A DNA stretch of 64,000 nucleotides from Tistrella mobilis (GTDB taxonomy: Bacteria > Pseudomonadota > Alphaproteobacteria > Tistrellales > Tistrellaceae): assembly GCF_041468085.1 (NCBI RefSeq), contig NZ_CP121015.1, forward strand, positions 124,001 through 188,000, read 5' to 3'. Of this stretch, positions 18,661 to 28,887 are shown in pieces. The notes beneath the pieces were generated by a model. The model was not told the DNA's origin. It did not search any database and saw only the letters and a program-made list of their open reading frames with translations. The position numbers and the translations under genes were made by a program. The number at the start of each line of letters is the position of its first letter. Position 1 is the first letter of the stretch.

Positions 18661-21068
18661 GCCAGCTGTCCGCAGCTTTGGGAGAGAAGGGCGATATCGA
18701 CCACCAGCGGGTCGCCGTCTTCCAGGATCGGAGCGTCGAAACGGTCGAACGCCCATTCGTTGAGGGTTTCAATGGTGCCGTCGGGCATCAGCCCGGCGGA
18801 GCGGCACAACTCGCTGAATGTCTCGCGGGGGATCTCGCCATGCGCCGCGATCTGCCGGAGCAGGGTTTCGTGGCGCCGGTCCAGCCCGTCGAAGGCATCA
18901 CGATCGGTTCCTTCGTCCACTGCCGGCGCGGGTTCGGGCTCGGGTGGCGCTCCGGCCTGGGTCTCGTCGACGAAGATCCCGGACAGCAGCGCGGAAACCT
19001 GGGCGGTGTCGTGACGGATGCGTTCGATGCGCGACATGTCGAGCCGGACGCCGGACAACTCCTCGACGGGGTCTGGCGCCGGAGCTTCGGCCGGTGGCGG
19101 CGGTATGCGGCGCCCGGTTGCGCTGGTCGTTGCCGGCTGCACCACGCTGATCGCATCATCCTCCGCCTCCAGGGCATGAATATCGGCGAACAGTTGCGTC
19201 GGCTCCAGCCCCACCAGTTTGTAGAGCTTCTCCAGAAGCTTGAGTTCAGATACCGCGACCTGGCCGTCAGCGGCCGCCAGTGCCAGCAGAAAGGTCATGA
19301 TCTCGTGGCGGCGGGCCTCGGGCAGTGCCGTCAGCCGGCCTTGGACGGAGGCGAGGGACGGGGGCGCTTTCAGCATCCGGGTGACATGGGCATCCAGACG
19401 GCGCCGTTCGGGAGCGGACAGATGCACATGCGCCGCTGCGAGCCCGGCCAGATGGCGTTCTTCCTCGGATGTCACGACGTCGTCGGCATGGGCGACGATG
19501 GCGCACAGCGTCAGGGCCAGGGCAGCAGCCTGATAGGCGTCTCCCGGCGTATCGGCGGTGGTGGCATCGGCCTGCGGAAAGAACACCACCAGTTCGTCGC
19601 GGCGCGGCGTGCGCGCGCCATGGCGCACATCCGGCTCCATGCCGAAGCCCAATTCTGCCGCCATCTCCGCCACTCCGCGCATTGCCGCCTTGCCGATGCG
19701 CTCGCCCGCCTCGACGCCGAAACGTGGCAGCGCCTCGGCTACGGTAACCACCGGCGACTGCATCAGCCAGGCCCGCAGCGCGCCCAGCGCGCCGCTCTCC
19801 ATGTCGCGCAGTTCCGGCGGCAGAAGCAGCCGTGCCTGTACCGATCCCGCCGCTTCCGGATCCCGCCCCAGAAGCCGGCTGTAGGCATCGAGATCGGCGG
19901 TGCAGGTCTCGATCAGCGCCTGGGCGTCGGTGACCGGTTTGGTCAGACGTTCGATGCTGGGCCAGCGGCTGAAACTGCCTTCGAGTTTGACCTCGAAATC
20001 CTGGCTCGCGACCCGGTAGGCGAGCGTGCCGATATTGGTCCGCGGCCGTGCAAGCCTCAGCCCGCCCGGGTGAAGGGCGTCGAACCGGGCCCGGAACAGG
20101 GCACATAATTCGTCGAAAGCCCGGCGTGCCGGGGTTCGCAGGCGCGTTTCCGGATGATGGAGCGCCCAGGCCATCACCCACTCCGCATCCAGCGGCAGGC
20201 CGCGGTCCAGGCGATGGCCGATGCCCAGGATCAGCCATTGCGGCAGATAGAACCCGCCGGCAGCATCCAGAATGGGGCGCTCGGGAACGCCTTCGCCTTT
20301 CAGCAGGCTGACGGCGAACAGGAAGTCGCGGGAATAGCGTTCGAAGGCGTCGTTGGTGCCATAGATGCCGCGCAGGCGCTCGACTTCAGAGATGATTGCA
20401 TCTGCGTCAGACATTGCGCGCTGAAGCAGGATCCGCCGTTCCAGACCGTAGAAGTAGATAAAGACGTAACCGATCGCTGCCCGTGGATCATTGCGTCCGG
20501 ATGCCAGCCAGTCGAGAAAGGCGGCACGCTGATGGCCATCGAGCCGGGAATATGACGGCCAGTAGCCCAGATCGTCGATCGCGATGTCCGCGGCGTGCGG
20601 CGACAGCGGATAATCCCGGTCGATCAGGCATCTCGGCGCCGAATAGGGGTCGCGCCAGCTCCCGACATAGAACATCCCCCCGCCGATCGACCGCCCCCCG
20701 ATGGTGACGACCTCGTGTCGTTCCAGCCAGCGCAGACCGTCGCCGGCCGGCCGGTGCTTTTCGGCGGGTGCGGGCGCAGGTAGAGGCGGTTGCCAGCTGC
20801 TCCGGGATGACGTGGTCGGCGGAGGTGCCGATGGCGTGACGGGGGCCGGTGTCCTGGTGGGTGCCGGCGTTGTGACGAGGGGGGGCTGCGTGGCCGGCAT
20901 CGCCTCGCGCGGCTCCGCCTGTACCGGCCTGTCTGATCGCGGCGCGGCGCCGGTGTCCGCAGAGCGTTGCGGGTCACCGGGCTGCCGGCCGGTCCGTCGG
21001 CTTATGATCAGGGCGATCCACAGAACGATACCGGCGGCAACGATCCAGATCAGTATGTCGCGCTCCAT
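18657..21068 (-). CDS. Membrane-anchored TerB-domain protein (TerB_N-TerB-TerB_C)
   Basis: 803 aa from ATG 21068 (preceded by GGGGTGG; an ATG at 21095 has no ribosome site). Order: one N-terminal membrane helix (about 5-24, ILIWIVAAGIVLWIALII), a Pro/Thr-rich linker to about 110, a TerB_N-like domain (about 120-330; GGMFYVGSW, YGLERRIL), a middle region, a TerB-type all-helical domain (about 505-640; VVTSEEERHLAGLAAA, then ALAAADGQVAVSELKLLEKLYKLVG split by a loop) and a TerB_C-like tail (about 690-800, ending in NEWAFDRFDAPILEDGD). TerB domains bind metal with acidic residues and are linked by comparative genomics to stress and phage-conflict systems. As first gene of the operon it probably anchors the ATPase and helicase at the membrane (inference). 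Confidence 0.87.
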   Translation of the reverse strand: MERDILIWIVAAGIVLWIALIISRRTGRQPGDPQRSADTGAAPRSDRPVQAEPREAMPATQPPLVTTPAPTRTPAPVTPSAPPPTTSSRSSWQPPLPAPAPAEKHRPAGDGLRWLERHEVVTIGGRSIGGGMFYVGSWRDPYSAPRCLIDRDYPLSPHAADIAIDDLGYWPSYSRLDGHQRAAFLDWLASGRNDPRAAIGYVFIYFYGLERRILLQRAMSDADAIISEVERLRGIYGTNDAFERYSRDFLFAVSLLKGEGVPERPILDAAGGFYLPQWLILGIGHRLDRGLPLDAEWVMAWALHHPETRLRTPARRAFDELCALFRARFDALHPGGLRLARPRTNIGTLAYRVASQDFEVKLEGSFSRWPSIERLTKPVTDAQALIETCTADLDAYSRLLGRDPEAAGSVQARLLLPPELRDMESGALGALRAWLMQSPVVTVAEALPRFGVEAGERIGKAAMRGVAEMAAELGFGMEPDVRHGARTPRRDELVVFFPQADATTADTPGDAYQAAALALTLCAIVAHADDVVTSEEERHLAGLAAAHVHLSAPERRRLDAHVTRMLKAPPSLASVQGRLTALPEARRHEIMTFLLALAAADGQVAVSELKLLEKLYKLVGLEPTQLFADIHALEAEDDAISVVQPATTSATGRRIPPPPAEAPAPDPVEELSGVRLDMSRIERIRHDTAQVSALLSGIFVDETQAGAPPEPEPAPAVDEGTDRDAFDGLDRRHETLLRQIAAHGEIPRETFSELCRSAGLMPDGTIETLNEWAFDRFDAPILEDGDPLVVDIALLSQSCGQLA

Positions 21069-21197
21069 ATTCCACCCCGGTCGGCGCCATTCCATGTGTC
21101 AATGAGTTCACTCTAGTGTCAGCGCCGGCAATATAGCAACCACAGGGAATCAGAATCGCGCGCAAAGGGCGTATAAGGGACGGGCGTATGCCCCATA

Positions 21198-21725
21198 TCA
21201 AACATGCCCCACCCACTCCCCCCGCGCCTTCAGCGCCTCGGCATAGCGCCGTCCGATCCGGGCGATGCGCTCGGGTGCGAAGTTCTGCTGGGCCAGCGCC
21301 ATGCCGCGGTCGAAGACTTCCGAATAGCGGCGGATCAGGCCGTCGGGTGACAGGTCCAGGCAGGCGATGCCGTCGAAGCAGACGCGGGTGCCGGCCGCTT
21401 CCGGGGCGGTGGATCGATAGCTGAAGCGATAGCGGGCATAGGCGCGGCCGGGGCCGGCCAGCACGTCGTGGAACTGCCAGCGGAAATCGCAGCCGCCTTT
21501 GTAGAAGCCCGCCAGAATATGGGCGATACCCTCCGGGCCCTGTTCGGGGCCGAAGAAATAGTCGTCATAGATGCCGTCGGCGGTGAAGCAGGCGGCGAGC
21601 GCCGCGGCGTCGTTCGCCTCTACGGCGGCGGCGAAGCGGGCGAGCAGGGCGCCGGTGTCCAGGGTGGCCGCCCTGGTGGCGGTCGCAGCGGCGGTATCGG
21701 CAGAGATATCGGCGGTGGCGGTCAT
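21198..21725 (-). CDS. SnoaL-like / NTF2-fold protein
   Basis: 175-aa small cone-fold protein from ATG 21725 with GAGG 11 bases upstream. The pattern LLARFAAAVEANDAAALAACFTADGIYDDYFFG, read in two parts, is typical of SnoaL-like polyketide-cyclase or ketosteroid-isomerase-fold proteins, followed by WQFHDVLAGPGRAYARYRFSY and GIACLDLSPDGLIRRYSEVFD. Such proteins act as isomerases, dehydratases or ligand-binding proteins; the substrate is not readable. It lies between the TerB operon and the hybrid kinase, with gaps of about 130 and 110 bases, and seems to be a single-gene unit. Confidence 0.8.
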   Translation of the reverse strand: MTATADISADTAAATATRAATLDTGALLARFAAAVEANDAAALAACFTADGIYDDYFFGPEQGPEGIAHILAGFYKGGCDFRWQFHDVLAGPGRAYARYRFSYRSTAPEAAGTRVCFDGIACLDLSPDGLIRRYSEVFDRGMALAQQNFAPERIARIGRRYAEALKARGEWVGHV

Positions 21726-21836
21726 GGCGGTGTCGTCCTCAGTCCGGGGGAGCGGGCGGCGGTCCGTCTTGCGCCGCCTCATCCTCCAGTATGGATCAGC
21801 CCGGAAGAGACGTCATGCGGCCATCCCCTCCCCCGG

Positions 21837-24800
21837 TCAGCGGCCGAAGCGGTCGTGGAACAGATCCCAAGATCTGGGGCCGATGCGCGCGATGCGGGCT
21901 GCGGCGGCCTCCATCGCCGGCATGTCGTCCGCCCTGGCGGCGGTCTGCAGGGCCTGGCCGGCCGCCATCAGCATCATCAGCCCGCAATTGCCGGCGATCG
22001 AGATCATGTCATGGCCCACCCGGCGCAGATGATCGGGGTCGGGAACCGAGACGGCCTGTGCCACCTCCGCCAGCTGTTGCCGGCCCAGGGTTTCGAAGCT
22101 TGAAACCATCGATGCCCAGGTCTCGGGCGTGGTCAGCTTGCGCAGGGCGGTCATGGGGCCCTCGTCGATCAGGTCTTCGTCGGCCACATCCTCGCCGATC
22201 CCATCTTCTCCGGTCCCATCTTCGCGGGTCGGCCCCATGCCGCCCCTCTCGCTGCCGGGCACCGGTTCCGGCTGCCGTTGCGCCCAGCGGGCCGCGACCG
22301 CGAGCAGTTTTTCGGCGCGGAAGGGTTTGGGGACGAAATCATCCATGCCGGCGGCCATGTATTCCTCGCGCATGCCGCTCATCGCATTGGCGGTCATGGC
22401 GATGATCGGGACGCGTCGCCGGCCGGTCTCCGCCTCGGCGGCGCGGATGCGGCGGGTGGCTTCCATCCCGTCCATCACCGGCATCTGCACATCCATGAAG
22501 ACCAGATCGACATCCGCCGCCGCACAGGCCTCGATCGCCTCGGCGCCGTTCTCGGCCACCGAGACGGTATAGCCCTGCTTCTCCAGGATGGTGGAAGCGA
22601 CCGCCTGGTTGACGGCGTTGTCTTCCACCAGCAGGACCCGGCCGCTGACGGCGACCGCGGCGGCTGGCCCTGCCGTTGCGGGCAGTGCCAGGCCGAAGCT
22701 GCGGGCCAGCGCCGTGATCAGCTCGCCCCGGCGGATCGGCTTGGTCAGCACGGCGTCGAACACCCGCGCCGCCTCGGCCGTGGGGGTGGACGACGCGGCC
22801 AGGATCATGCGCACCGACTGAAAGCGCGGATGCAGCCTGAGCCAGGTGCCGAGCGTCGCGCCGTCCATGCCGCCCAGATTGAGATCGGTGATCACCAGAT
22901 CGAAGGGCTGGCCGGCCTGGACCCTGTGCTCCAGCAGGCGCAGGCTTTCGGCCATGTCGGCGGCCTCGCTCAGCACCATGCCGAACTCGCCCAGGTGATG
23001 GGCGAGAATGCGGCGGTTGAGCGCCAGATCGTCGACGATCAGCGCCCGCCGGCCGCGGAGGCCCGAGACGAGACCGTCGGTTGCAACCGCCCGTGCCGGC
23101 GGGGTGCAGCGGTCGAGCGGCACCTCGAACCGGAAGACCGAGCCGCGACCGGGTTCGCTGTCCACCGATATGCTGCCGCCCATCAGCTCCACCAGCTTGC
23201 GGCAGATCGCAAGCCCCAGCCCCGATCCGCCGAAGCGGCGGGTGATCGAGGCATCGGCCTGGGCGAATTTATGGAACAGCCGCGCGGTCTGGTCGGCGGT
23301 CATGCCGATGCCGGTGTCGCTGATCTCGAACAGAAGGCGCCGGCGCATGCCCATGCGGCCGGCATCTTCGCAATCTTCGCCATCCATGTTGCCAACGTCT
23401 TCGCAATCTTCGCAACCGGCGGCCCCCAGGTCGCGCACCGTGACCGCGACATGGCCGCGTTCGGTGAACTTCACCGCATTGCCGGCCAGGTTGAGCAGGA
23501 TCTGGCGCAGCCGCGTGGGATCGCCGGTCCAGCCGGCACCGGTGCCGGGTTCGGCCATGCAGATGATCTCGATACCCTTGTCGCGGGCCTTGGGCGCCAG
23601 GATGGCGGCGACGCCGTCCAGCAGGTCGGTCAGATCGAAGGGCAGGTGTTCAAGCTCGACCTTGTCCGCCTCCAGCTTCGAGATGTCGAGGATGTCGTCG
23701 ATCACCCCCAGCAGGGCCTCGGCGCTGTCGCGCACGGTTTCGGCATAGCCGCGCTGCTCGTCGTCGAGCCCGGTGCCGAGCAGGATCTGGGTCATGCCCA
23801 GCACGCCGTTCATGGGGGTGCGGATTTCGTGGCTCATATTGGCGAGGAAGTCGGATTTCGCCTGGTTGGCGGTTTCGGCCACGATCCGGGAAAGCTCCAG
23901 GGCCGAGGCCAGGGCGGCAAGCTCGCTCGCCTGCTGTTCCAGCTGAAGATTGGCTTCGCGCAGCTCGATGATGGCGTGGTTGCGGGTGGTCAGGTCGGTG
24001 ATCGCGCCCACGAACATCCGGCCTTCCTCGGTGACGAATTCGCCCACCGACAATTCGATCGGGAAGGTGCTGCCATCCTGCCGCACCCCCTCCAGCTCGC
24101 GGCCGATGCCGATCGCGCGGGGTGGGCTGCCGGCGATGTAGCGGGCGATGTCGCCTTCATGCGATGCCGCCAGCTCGGGGCTCATCAGCATCGACACGTT
24201 CCGGCCGATCATCTCGCCGGCCGGCCGGCCGAACAGCTTTTCGGTGGCGGCATTGACCATCGTCATGCATCCGCGTGCGTCGATCACCACGATGCCGACA
24301 CCGACGGTGCCGAACAGCGCCTGCAGCCGCGCCTCGCTTTCGCGCAGCTGCACCTCCCGGCGCCGGGCATCGGTGACGTCCGAGAAGGTGACGACGCAGC
24401 CGTCGCCCAGCCGCACGGCCTGGACGCGGAACCAGCGTTCGCCATCGGCCCGCTGGGCGGCATGATCGAACAGTGCCGGCTCTCCGCTCTCCACCACCCG
24501 GGCGTAGCGTGCGACCAGATCCTCGCCCTCGCGGCCGCGCAGGCTGCGCAGGCTGCCGCCGATCGCGGCGGTGAGAGAGATGCCCGATTTGCGCTCGAAG
24601 GCGGCATTGGCCATCACGATCCGGAAATCGGTGATGTTGCCGGCATCGTCGCGCATCGGGTCGAGCGTCATGATCGCGTTCAGCGAGGCATGCATCACCC
24701 CGGCCAGCATGTCGCGCGCCTTCACCACCTCGGCCTGACGCCGGCGGTCATCGGTCACGTCCACGCAGCTGGCGACCAGGCCGCCGCGCTGCATGGGCCG

Positions 24801-26600
24801 AAGCCGGGTCTCGATCACCCGGCCGTCGGCATGGGTGGTCTCGAAGACTTCGGCCGCCATGTCGGTGCCGCCAGAGGGGTGACGCAGCCGGGCGAGATCG
24901 GCGGCCGCGCCCGGGGCACAGGCAGCCTCCACCACTCCCAGATCCTGGCCGACCGCCAGCTGGCCGGGGGCGATGCCGTGCAGCTCCTCGAACCGGGCAT
25001 TCCAGGCCAGCAGCTGCAGATCGGGGCCGAAAGCGGCGATGCCGTTGTCGATGGTGTGGAAGACGGCATCCAGCAGGGCCTCGCGCTCTGCCAGTGCGGC
25101 CTTGGCCTGCATCTGTTCGGTCAGGTCGCGGCCCGACCCCCGAAAGCCGACGAACTCCCCGTCGGCACCGAAGACCGGCTCGCCACTGACCTCGACATGG
25201 CGGATGTGCCCGGCATTGTCGTACATGTCGTAGGCAAGGTTGCGGAAGCCGCGTCGTTCTGCCAGGGCCTCCACATAGGCGCGAAATTCGGGCTGCGACG
25301 GATCCACCGCCAGATCCCGGCGGTTGCGCCCGATCATGCGGGCGGGATTGAGGCCGATCTTCGTCACGCCCTTCGACATGGTGGTGAAGCGGCCCTCGGC
25401 ATCGGTTTCCCAATACCAGTCGGAGGACAGCTCGGTCAGCGCCTTGAAACGGGTTTCGCGTTCGCCGAGTTCAGCCGTGCGCAGCGCCACCTGGCGTTCC
25501 AGATCGGCGGCCAGCCGTTCGGCGTCCACCGCCGACTGGCGCTGACGGGCCAGCCGCGTCAGATGCGTGTTCAGCAGGGCCGAGATCAGCAGGGCGATGA
25601 CGGCGAGCGCCAGGATGGTGTGCAGCGGCTCGGCCAGGTTGAGACTGTCGGCAAAGCCCTCGCCGGCCCTGACCGCCACCTCCCAGTCCCGGCCGAAAAT
25701 GGACATCCGCAGGGTTTCCTGAAGCACATGGGGGCCGTCGAACCCCTGTGTGCGGTAGAAATCGGCGGCGGCGGCATCTTCGGTGACGTCGCGGAGCGAG
25801 AGGTGGAGCAGGGCGTTCCCGGCATCCAGATCCCCCACATCCAGATCACGGAGCAGGTTGTCGATCACCAGCGGCGCGTAGGTCCAGCCGGTGGTGGCGG
25901 CGATCCGGCTTTCGGCGTCGGGCGGCGTGCTGCCGCCGGCATAGACCGGCAGCAGCAGCAGGAAGCCGCGATTGCGGGCGCCGGTCGCCTGGACCAGGGT
26001 GATGGGCGCGGTCAGCCTGGCGCTGCCGGTGGTCATCGCAGCTTCCGCCGCGGCGCGGCGGGCGGGTTCCGAGGCGATGTCGAGGCCGGCGGCACCGGCA
26101 TTGGTGGCGGCGGGCTCTATATAGCGGATGATCCAGCTTTCGCCGTCATGTTCCTGCAACCGCCGGACGGCGAAGGATGGCCGCCCGTCCGCCCGTTCGC
26201 GTGCGACGAACGCCTCGGCCTCCGCGGCCGCCACCCGGGTGATGACCCCGAAACCAAGCGCGCCGGGAAAGGTCTCGGGCAGGTTGCGGCTTTCGGTGTA
26301 GAGCCGGAACCGGTCGAGCGTCATCTCGCGGTCGCCGCCGACCAGCAGGGCGCCGCGGGTGCCGGTCAGGCCGTATTCATAGGTCCGGATGTGATCGCCG
26401 ATCTGCACCACGATGTCGGCCGCCGCCGCCCGAAAACGGTCGCGGGTGACCGCCCGGTTCGACTGATCCTGCAGAAGCCCGCCGATGATCGCGGCCAGCA
26501 GGCCCAGGGCCAGGACGATGAACACAGGCGGGCGCGGCCGCCGCGTCTGATCCGCAGCCCGGATCGCCCCGCCGATTTTATCTTCCGTCGCACTGGACAC
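21837..26600 (-). CDS. Hybrid sensor histidine kinase (CHASE-PAS4-HK-REC2-Hpt)
   Basis: 1587-aa inner-membrane phosphorelay protein. GTG 26600 follows AAGG at 7 bases. Domains (approximate): membrane helix 25-45; periplasmic CHASE sensor 60-310 (TRGALLVGG, GFGVITRV, WIIRYIEP); second helix 325-345; four PAS domains 385-890; HisKA with phospho-His about 923 in FLANMSHEIRTPMNG; HATPase with NLAGNAVKFTERG, DTGIGM and GGSGLGLAI; receiver 1 (VITDLNLGG); receiver 2 (VFMDVQMPVMDG, FVPKPF); and C-terminal Hpt (GHDMISIAGNCG). All phosphotransfer residues look intact. A Cys/Asp/Glu-rich insert sits at about 1065-1090 inside the ATPase domain, encoded by a short internal repeat. No cognate response regulator is adjacent, so output passes to an unlinked partner. 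Confidence 0.95.
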   Translation of the reverse strand: MSSATEDKIGGAIRAADQTRRPRPPVFIVLALGLLAAIIGGLLQDQSNRAVTRDRFRAAAADIVVQIGDHIRTYEYGLTGTRGALLVGGDREMTLDRFRLYTESRNLPETFPGALGFGVITRVAAAEAEAFVARERADGRPSFAVRRLQEHDGESWIIRYIEPAATNAGAAGLDIASEPARRAAAEAAMTTGSARLTAPITLVQATGARNRGFLLLLPVYAGGSTPPDAESRIAATTGWTYAPLVIDNLLRDLDVGDLDAGNALLHLSLRDVTEDAAAADFYRTQGFDGPHVLQETLRMSIFGRDWEVAVRAGEGFADSLNLAEPLHTILALAVIALLISALLNTHLTRLARQRQSAVDAERLAADLERQVALRTAELGERETRFKALTELSSDWYWETDAEGRFTTMSKGVTKIGLNPARMIGRNRRDLAVDPSQPEFRAYVEALAERRGFRNLAYDMYDNAGHIRHVEVSGEPVFGADGEFVGFRGSGRDLTEQMQAKAALAEREALLDAVFHTIDNGIAAFGPDLQLLAWNARFEELHGIAPGQLAVGQDLGVVEAACAPGAAADLARLRHPSGGTDMAAEVFETTHADGRVIETRLRPMQRGGLVASCVDVTDDRRRQAEVVKARDMLAGVMHASLNAIMTLDPMRDDAGNITDFRIVMANAAFERKSGISLTAAIGGSLRSLRGREGEDLVARYARVVESGEPALFDHAAQRADGERWFRVQAVRLGDGCVVTFSDVTDARRREVQLRESEARLQALFGTVGVGIVVIDARGCMTMVNAATEKLFGRPAGEMIGRNVSMLMSPELAASHEGDIARYIAGSPPRAIGIGRELEGVRQDGSTFPIELSVGEFVTEEGRMFVGAITDLTTRNHAIIELREANLQLEQQASELAALASALELSRIVAETANQAKSDFLANMSHEIRTPMNGVLGMTQILLGTGLDDEQRGYAETVRDSAEALLGVIDDILDISKLEADKVELEHLPFDLTDLLDGVAAILAPKARDKGIEIICMAEPGTGAGWTGDPTRLRQILLNLAGNAVKFTERGHVAVTVRDLGAAGCEDCEDVGNMDGEDCEDAGRMGMRRRLLFEISDTGIGMTADQTARLFHKFAQADASITRRFGGSGLGLAICRKLVELMGGSISVDSEPGRGSVFRFEVPLDRCTPPARAVATDGLVSGLRGRRALIVDDLALNRRILAHHLGEFGMVLSEAADMAESLRLLEHRVQAGQPFDLVITDLNLGGMDGATLGTWLRLHPRFQSVRMILAASSTPTAEAARVFDAVLTKPIRRGELITALARSFGLALPATAGPAAAVAVSGRVLLVEDNAVNQAVASTILEKQGYTVSVAENGAEAIEACAAADVDLVFMDVQMPVMDGMEATRRIRAAEAETGRRRVPIIAMTANAMSGMREEYMAAGMDDFVPKPFRAEKLLAVAARWAQRQPEPVPGSERGGMGPTREDGTGEDGIGEDVADEDLIDEGPMTALRKLTTPETWASMVSSFETLGRQQLAEVAQAVSVPDPDHLRRVGHDMISIAGNCGLMMLMAAGQALQTAARADDMPAMEAAAARIARIGPRSWDLFHDRFGR

Positions 26601-27151
26601 GGGTCGCCTTCCCGCATGATGAGTTCATCCCGGACGACAATCATAATCATCAAAGCGTCACGAAGCGGTTAACGACAGCGCAGTTTTATTCATGCATCAC
26701 ATAGTATTCAGTCACGGATGGCGGGAGCACCGCGATCAGCCCCGTTTTATGCTTCGGGAACTTGATCTCCATTGCATTGATCATCCTGCCGGCAAGATCT
26801 GTACCCGGTGGCGGGTGAGGGCGGCGGCATGGCTTGCATTTCGCGGCGCAGCAGGCTAAACCCGGTCGTGCTGCACTGCGGTGCGGCTCTTCCCTCCACG
26901 AATTTTGTGACGCGCCCCACCGATGTAGACCCGGACCGGTACCGCCCGCGACATCATCCGACCAAGCCCCGGCACCTGCCGGCGGATGGGCATTGTCGCG
27001 CCGTACCCTCGGCATTCCGTTCGTCCATCGCCCCTCCGCGTTCTCTCGTCCCCGTCTCAGAAGACCATCTCCCCGACCGGCGGCACCCGTTCAGCCTTCT
27101 GCTGCGGGGCGTTTGTGCCGCGCGGTCGCAAAACCGTCCGGAGACTTCGCC
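26601..27151. other. Divergent intergenic region, hybrid kinase / SulP
   Basis: 551 bases, clearly A+T-richer than average between 26620 and 26780, likely holding both promoters. A possible 32-codon minus-strand ORF at 26686-26784 (MINAMEIKFPKHK...) begins next to GGCAGG but has no recognisable similarity, so I do not call it. From 26800 to 27150 nothing convincing is coding; the SulP frame is open upstream but without a family-like sequence. Confidence 0.5.
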
Positions 27152-28660
27152 TTGACTTCTCATCCCTCCTCATCCGCCGGGCCGCGCAGCCGGCCCGGCG
27201 CCGAATGGTTCGGCAATATCCGCGGCGACCTGCTCTCGGGTCTGGTGGTCGCGCTGGCGCTGATCCCCGAGGCGATCGCCTTTTCGATCATCGCCGGTGT
27301 CGACCCCAAGGTCGGGCTCTATGCCTCGTTCTCGATCGCCGTCATCACCGCCATCGCCGGCGGCCGGCCGGGCATGATCTCGGCCGCGACCGCCGCGACC
27401 GCCGTGCTGATGGGCTCGCTGGTCCGCGAGCACGGGCTCGATTATCTGCTGGCGGCCACCGTACTGGCCGGCCTGCTCCAGATCCTGGCCGGGCTGATCC
27501 GCTTCGACTATGTGATGCGGTTCGTGTCGAATTCGGTGATGACCGGTTTCGTCAATGCGCTGGCCATCCTGATCTTCATGGCCCAGCTGCCGGAACTGAT
27601 CGGCGTGCCCTGGATCACATACCCCATGGTCGCGGCCGGGCTCGCCATCATCTATCTTCTGCCCCGTCTCACCCGCGCCGTGCCCTCGCCGCTGGTCTGC
27701 ATCGTGGTGCTGACGGTTGTGGCGCTGTCGATGGGGCTGGAGCTGCGCACCGTGGGCGATATGGGCGAGCTGCCCTCCACCTGGCCGGCTGTCCTGATCC
27801 CCGACGTGCCGCTGACGCTGGAGACGCTGAAGATCATCCTGCCCTATTCGGCCGGCGTCGCCATGGTCGGCCTGCTGGAAAGCCTGATGACCGCGCGGAT
27901 CGTGGACGAGATGACCGATACCGGCAGCAACCGCCGCCGGGAATGCTATGGCCAGGGCATCGCCAACACCCTGACCGGGTTCATCGGCGGCATGGCCGGC
28001 TGCGCGATGATCGGCCAGTCGGTGATCAACGTGAAATCCGGCGGCCGCGGCCGGCTGTCCTGCTTCTGTGCCGGCGTGTTCCTGCTGCTGCTGATCGTGG
28101 TCACCGGTGATCTGGTGGCGCAGATCCCGATGGCGGCGCTGGTCGCGATCATGATCATGGTCTCGATCGGCACTTTCCGCTGGTCGTCGCTGAAGGAACT
28201 GGCGACCCATCCGCGGGTGTCGAGCCTGGTGATGGTGGCAACCGTGGTGACGGTGATCGCCACCCATAACCTGGCGATCGGGGTGGGCGTGGGCGTGCTG
28301 CTCTCGGGCCTGTTCTTCGCCTGGAAGATCTCGCGCATCGTGCGCGTCACCTCGACCCTGTCCGAAGACGGCCGCACCCGCACCTATCTGGTCGAAGGCC
28401 AGGTCTTCTTCGCCTCTGCCGAAATCTTCCAGTCCGGCTTCGATACCAAAGAGGATCTGGAGCGGGCGGTGATCGACGTCTCCCGCGCCCATATCTGGGA
28501 CATTTCCAGCGTCGCGGCGCTGGATGCCGTGGTGCTGAAATTCCGCCGCCACGGCACCCGGGTCGACATCCTGGGCCTGAACGAGGCCAGCGCCTCGATC
28601 GTCGACCGCCTGGCGCTGCACGACAAGCCGGGTGCGGCCGGGCGGCCGGCGGGGCATTGA
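27152..28660 (+). CDS. SulP-family anion transporter with STAS domain
   Basis: 502-aa inner-membrane transporter. TTG 27152 is the chosen start: CGGAGA lies 8 bases upstream and the family sequence begins immediately after it ([20 protein letters not shown]). Typical SulP signatures follow: [21 protein letters not shown], then [17 protein letters not shown], and [20 protein letters not shown] around residue 290. The C-terminal STAS domain starts near 410 ([30 protein letters not shown]). Closest known relatives in pattern are BicA-type sodium/bicarbonate and sulfate transporters; which anion it carries cannot be read. Transcribed alone. Confidence 0.92.
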   Translation: MTSHPSSSAGPRSRPGAEWFGNIRGDLLSGLVVALALIPEAIAFSIIAGVDPKVGLYASFSIAVITAIAGGRPGMISAATAATAVLMGSLVREHGLDYLLAATVLAGLLQILAGLIRFDYVMRFVSNSVMTGFVNALAILIFMAQLPELIGVPWITYPMVAAGLAIIYLLPRLTRAVPSPLVCIVVLTVVALSMGLELRTVGDMGELPSTWPAVLIPDVPLTLETLKIILPYSAGVAMVGLLESLMTARIVDEMTDTGSNRRRECYGQGIANTLTGFIGGMAGCAMIGQSVINVKSGGRGRLSCFCAGVFLLLLIVVTGDLVAQIPMAALVAIMIMVSIGTFRWSSLKELATHPRVSSLVMVATVVTVIATHNLAIGVGVGVLLSGLFFAWKISRIVRVTSTLSEDGRTRTYLVEGQVFFASAEIFQSGFDTKEDLERAVIDVSRAHIWDISSVAALDAVVLKFRRHGTRVDILGLNEASASIVDRLALHDKPGAAGRPAGH

Positions 28661-28887
28661 GCCGCACCGTCCGGTTCCGCGTGCGGATCTGCCCCACACC
28701 CCTCCGGTCGGGACCGTCCCGGCCGGCGGGGGGCATATGGCCGGGGCCATCTGTCATCGACAGCATTCGCCGGACGCGCCCTTCGGGCAGACGGCTTCGG
28801 CAGACCGGCCGGCGTCGAATGCGATGGCACCAGGGTACTGACAGCATCTATACTTTTTCAGCACAGATACCTTGGGGGAGACGTGCC

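Noticed and set aside
15036-21068. Complete BREX system
   Set aside because: Only ATPase and helicase resemble BREX parts; PglZ, PglX, BrxC and BrxL are absent in the window.
22278-26672. 1464-codon open frame opposite the hybrid kinase
   Set aside because: His/Gln/Ala-rich antisense frame with no domain; the minus-strand kinase explains the sequence fully.
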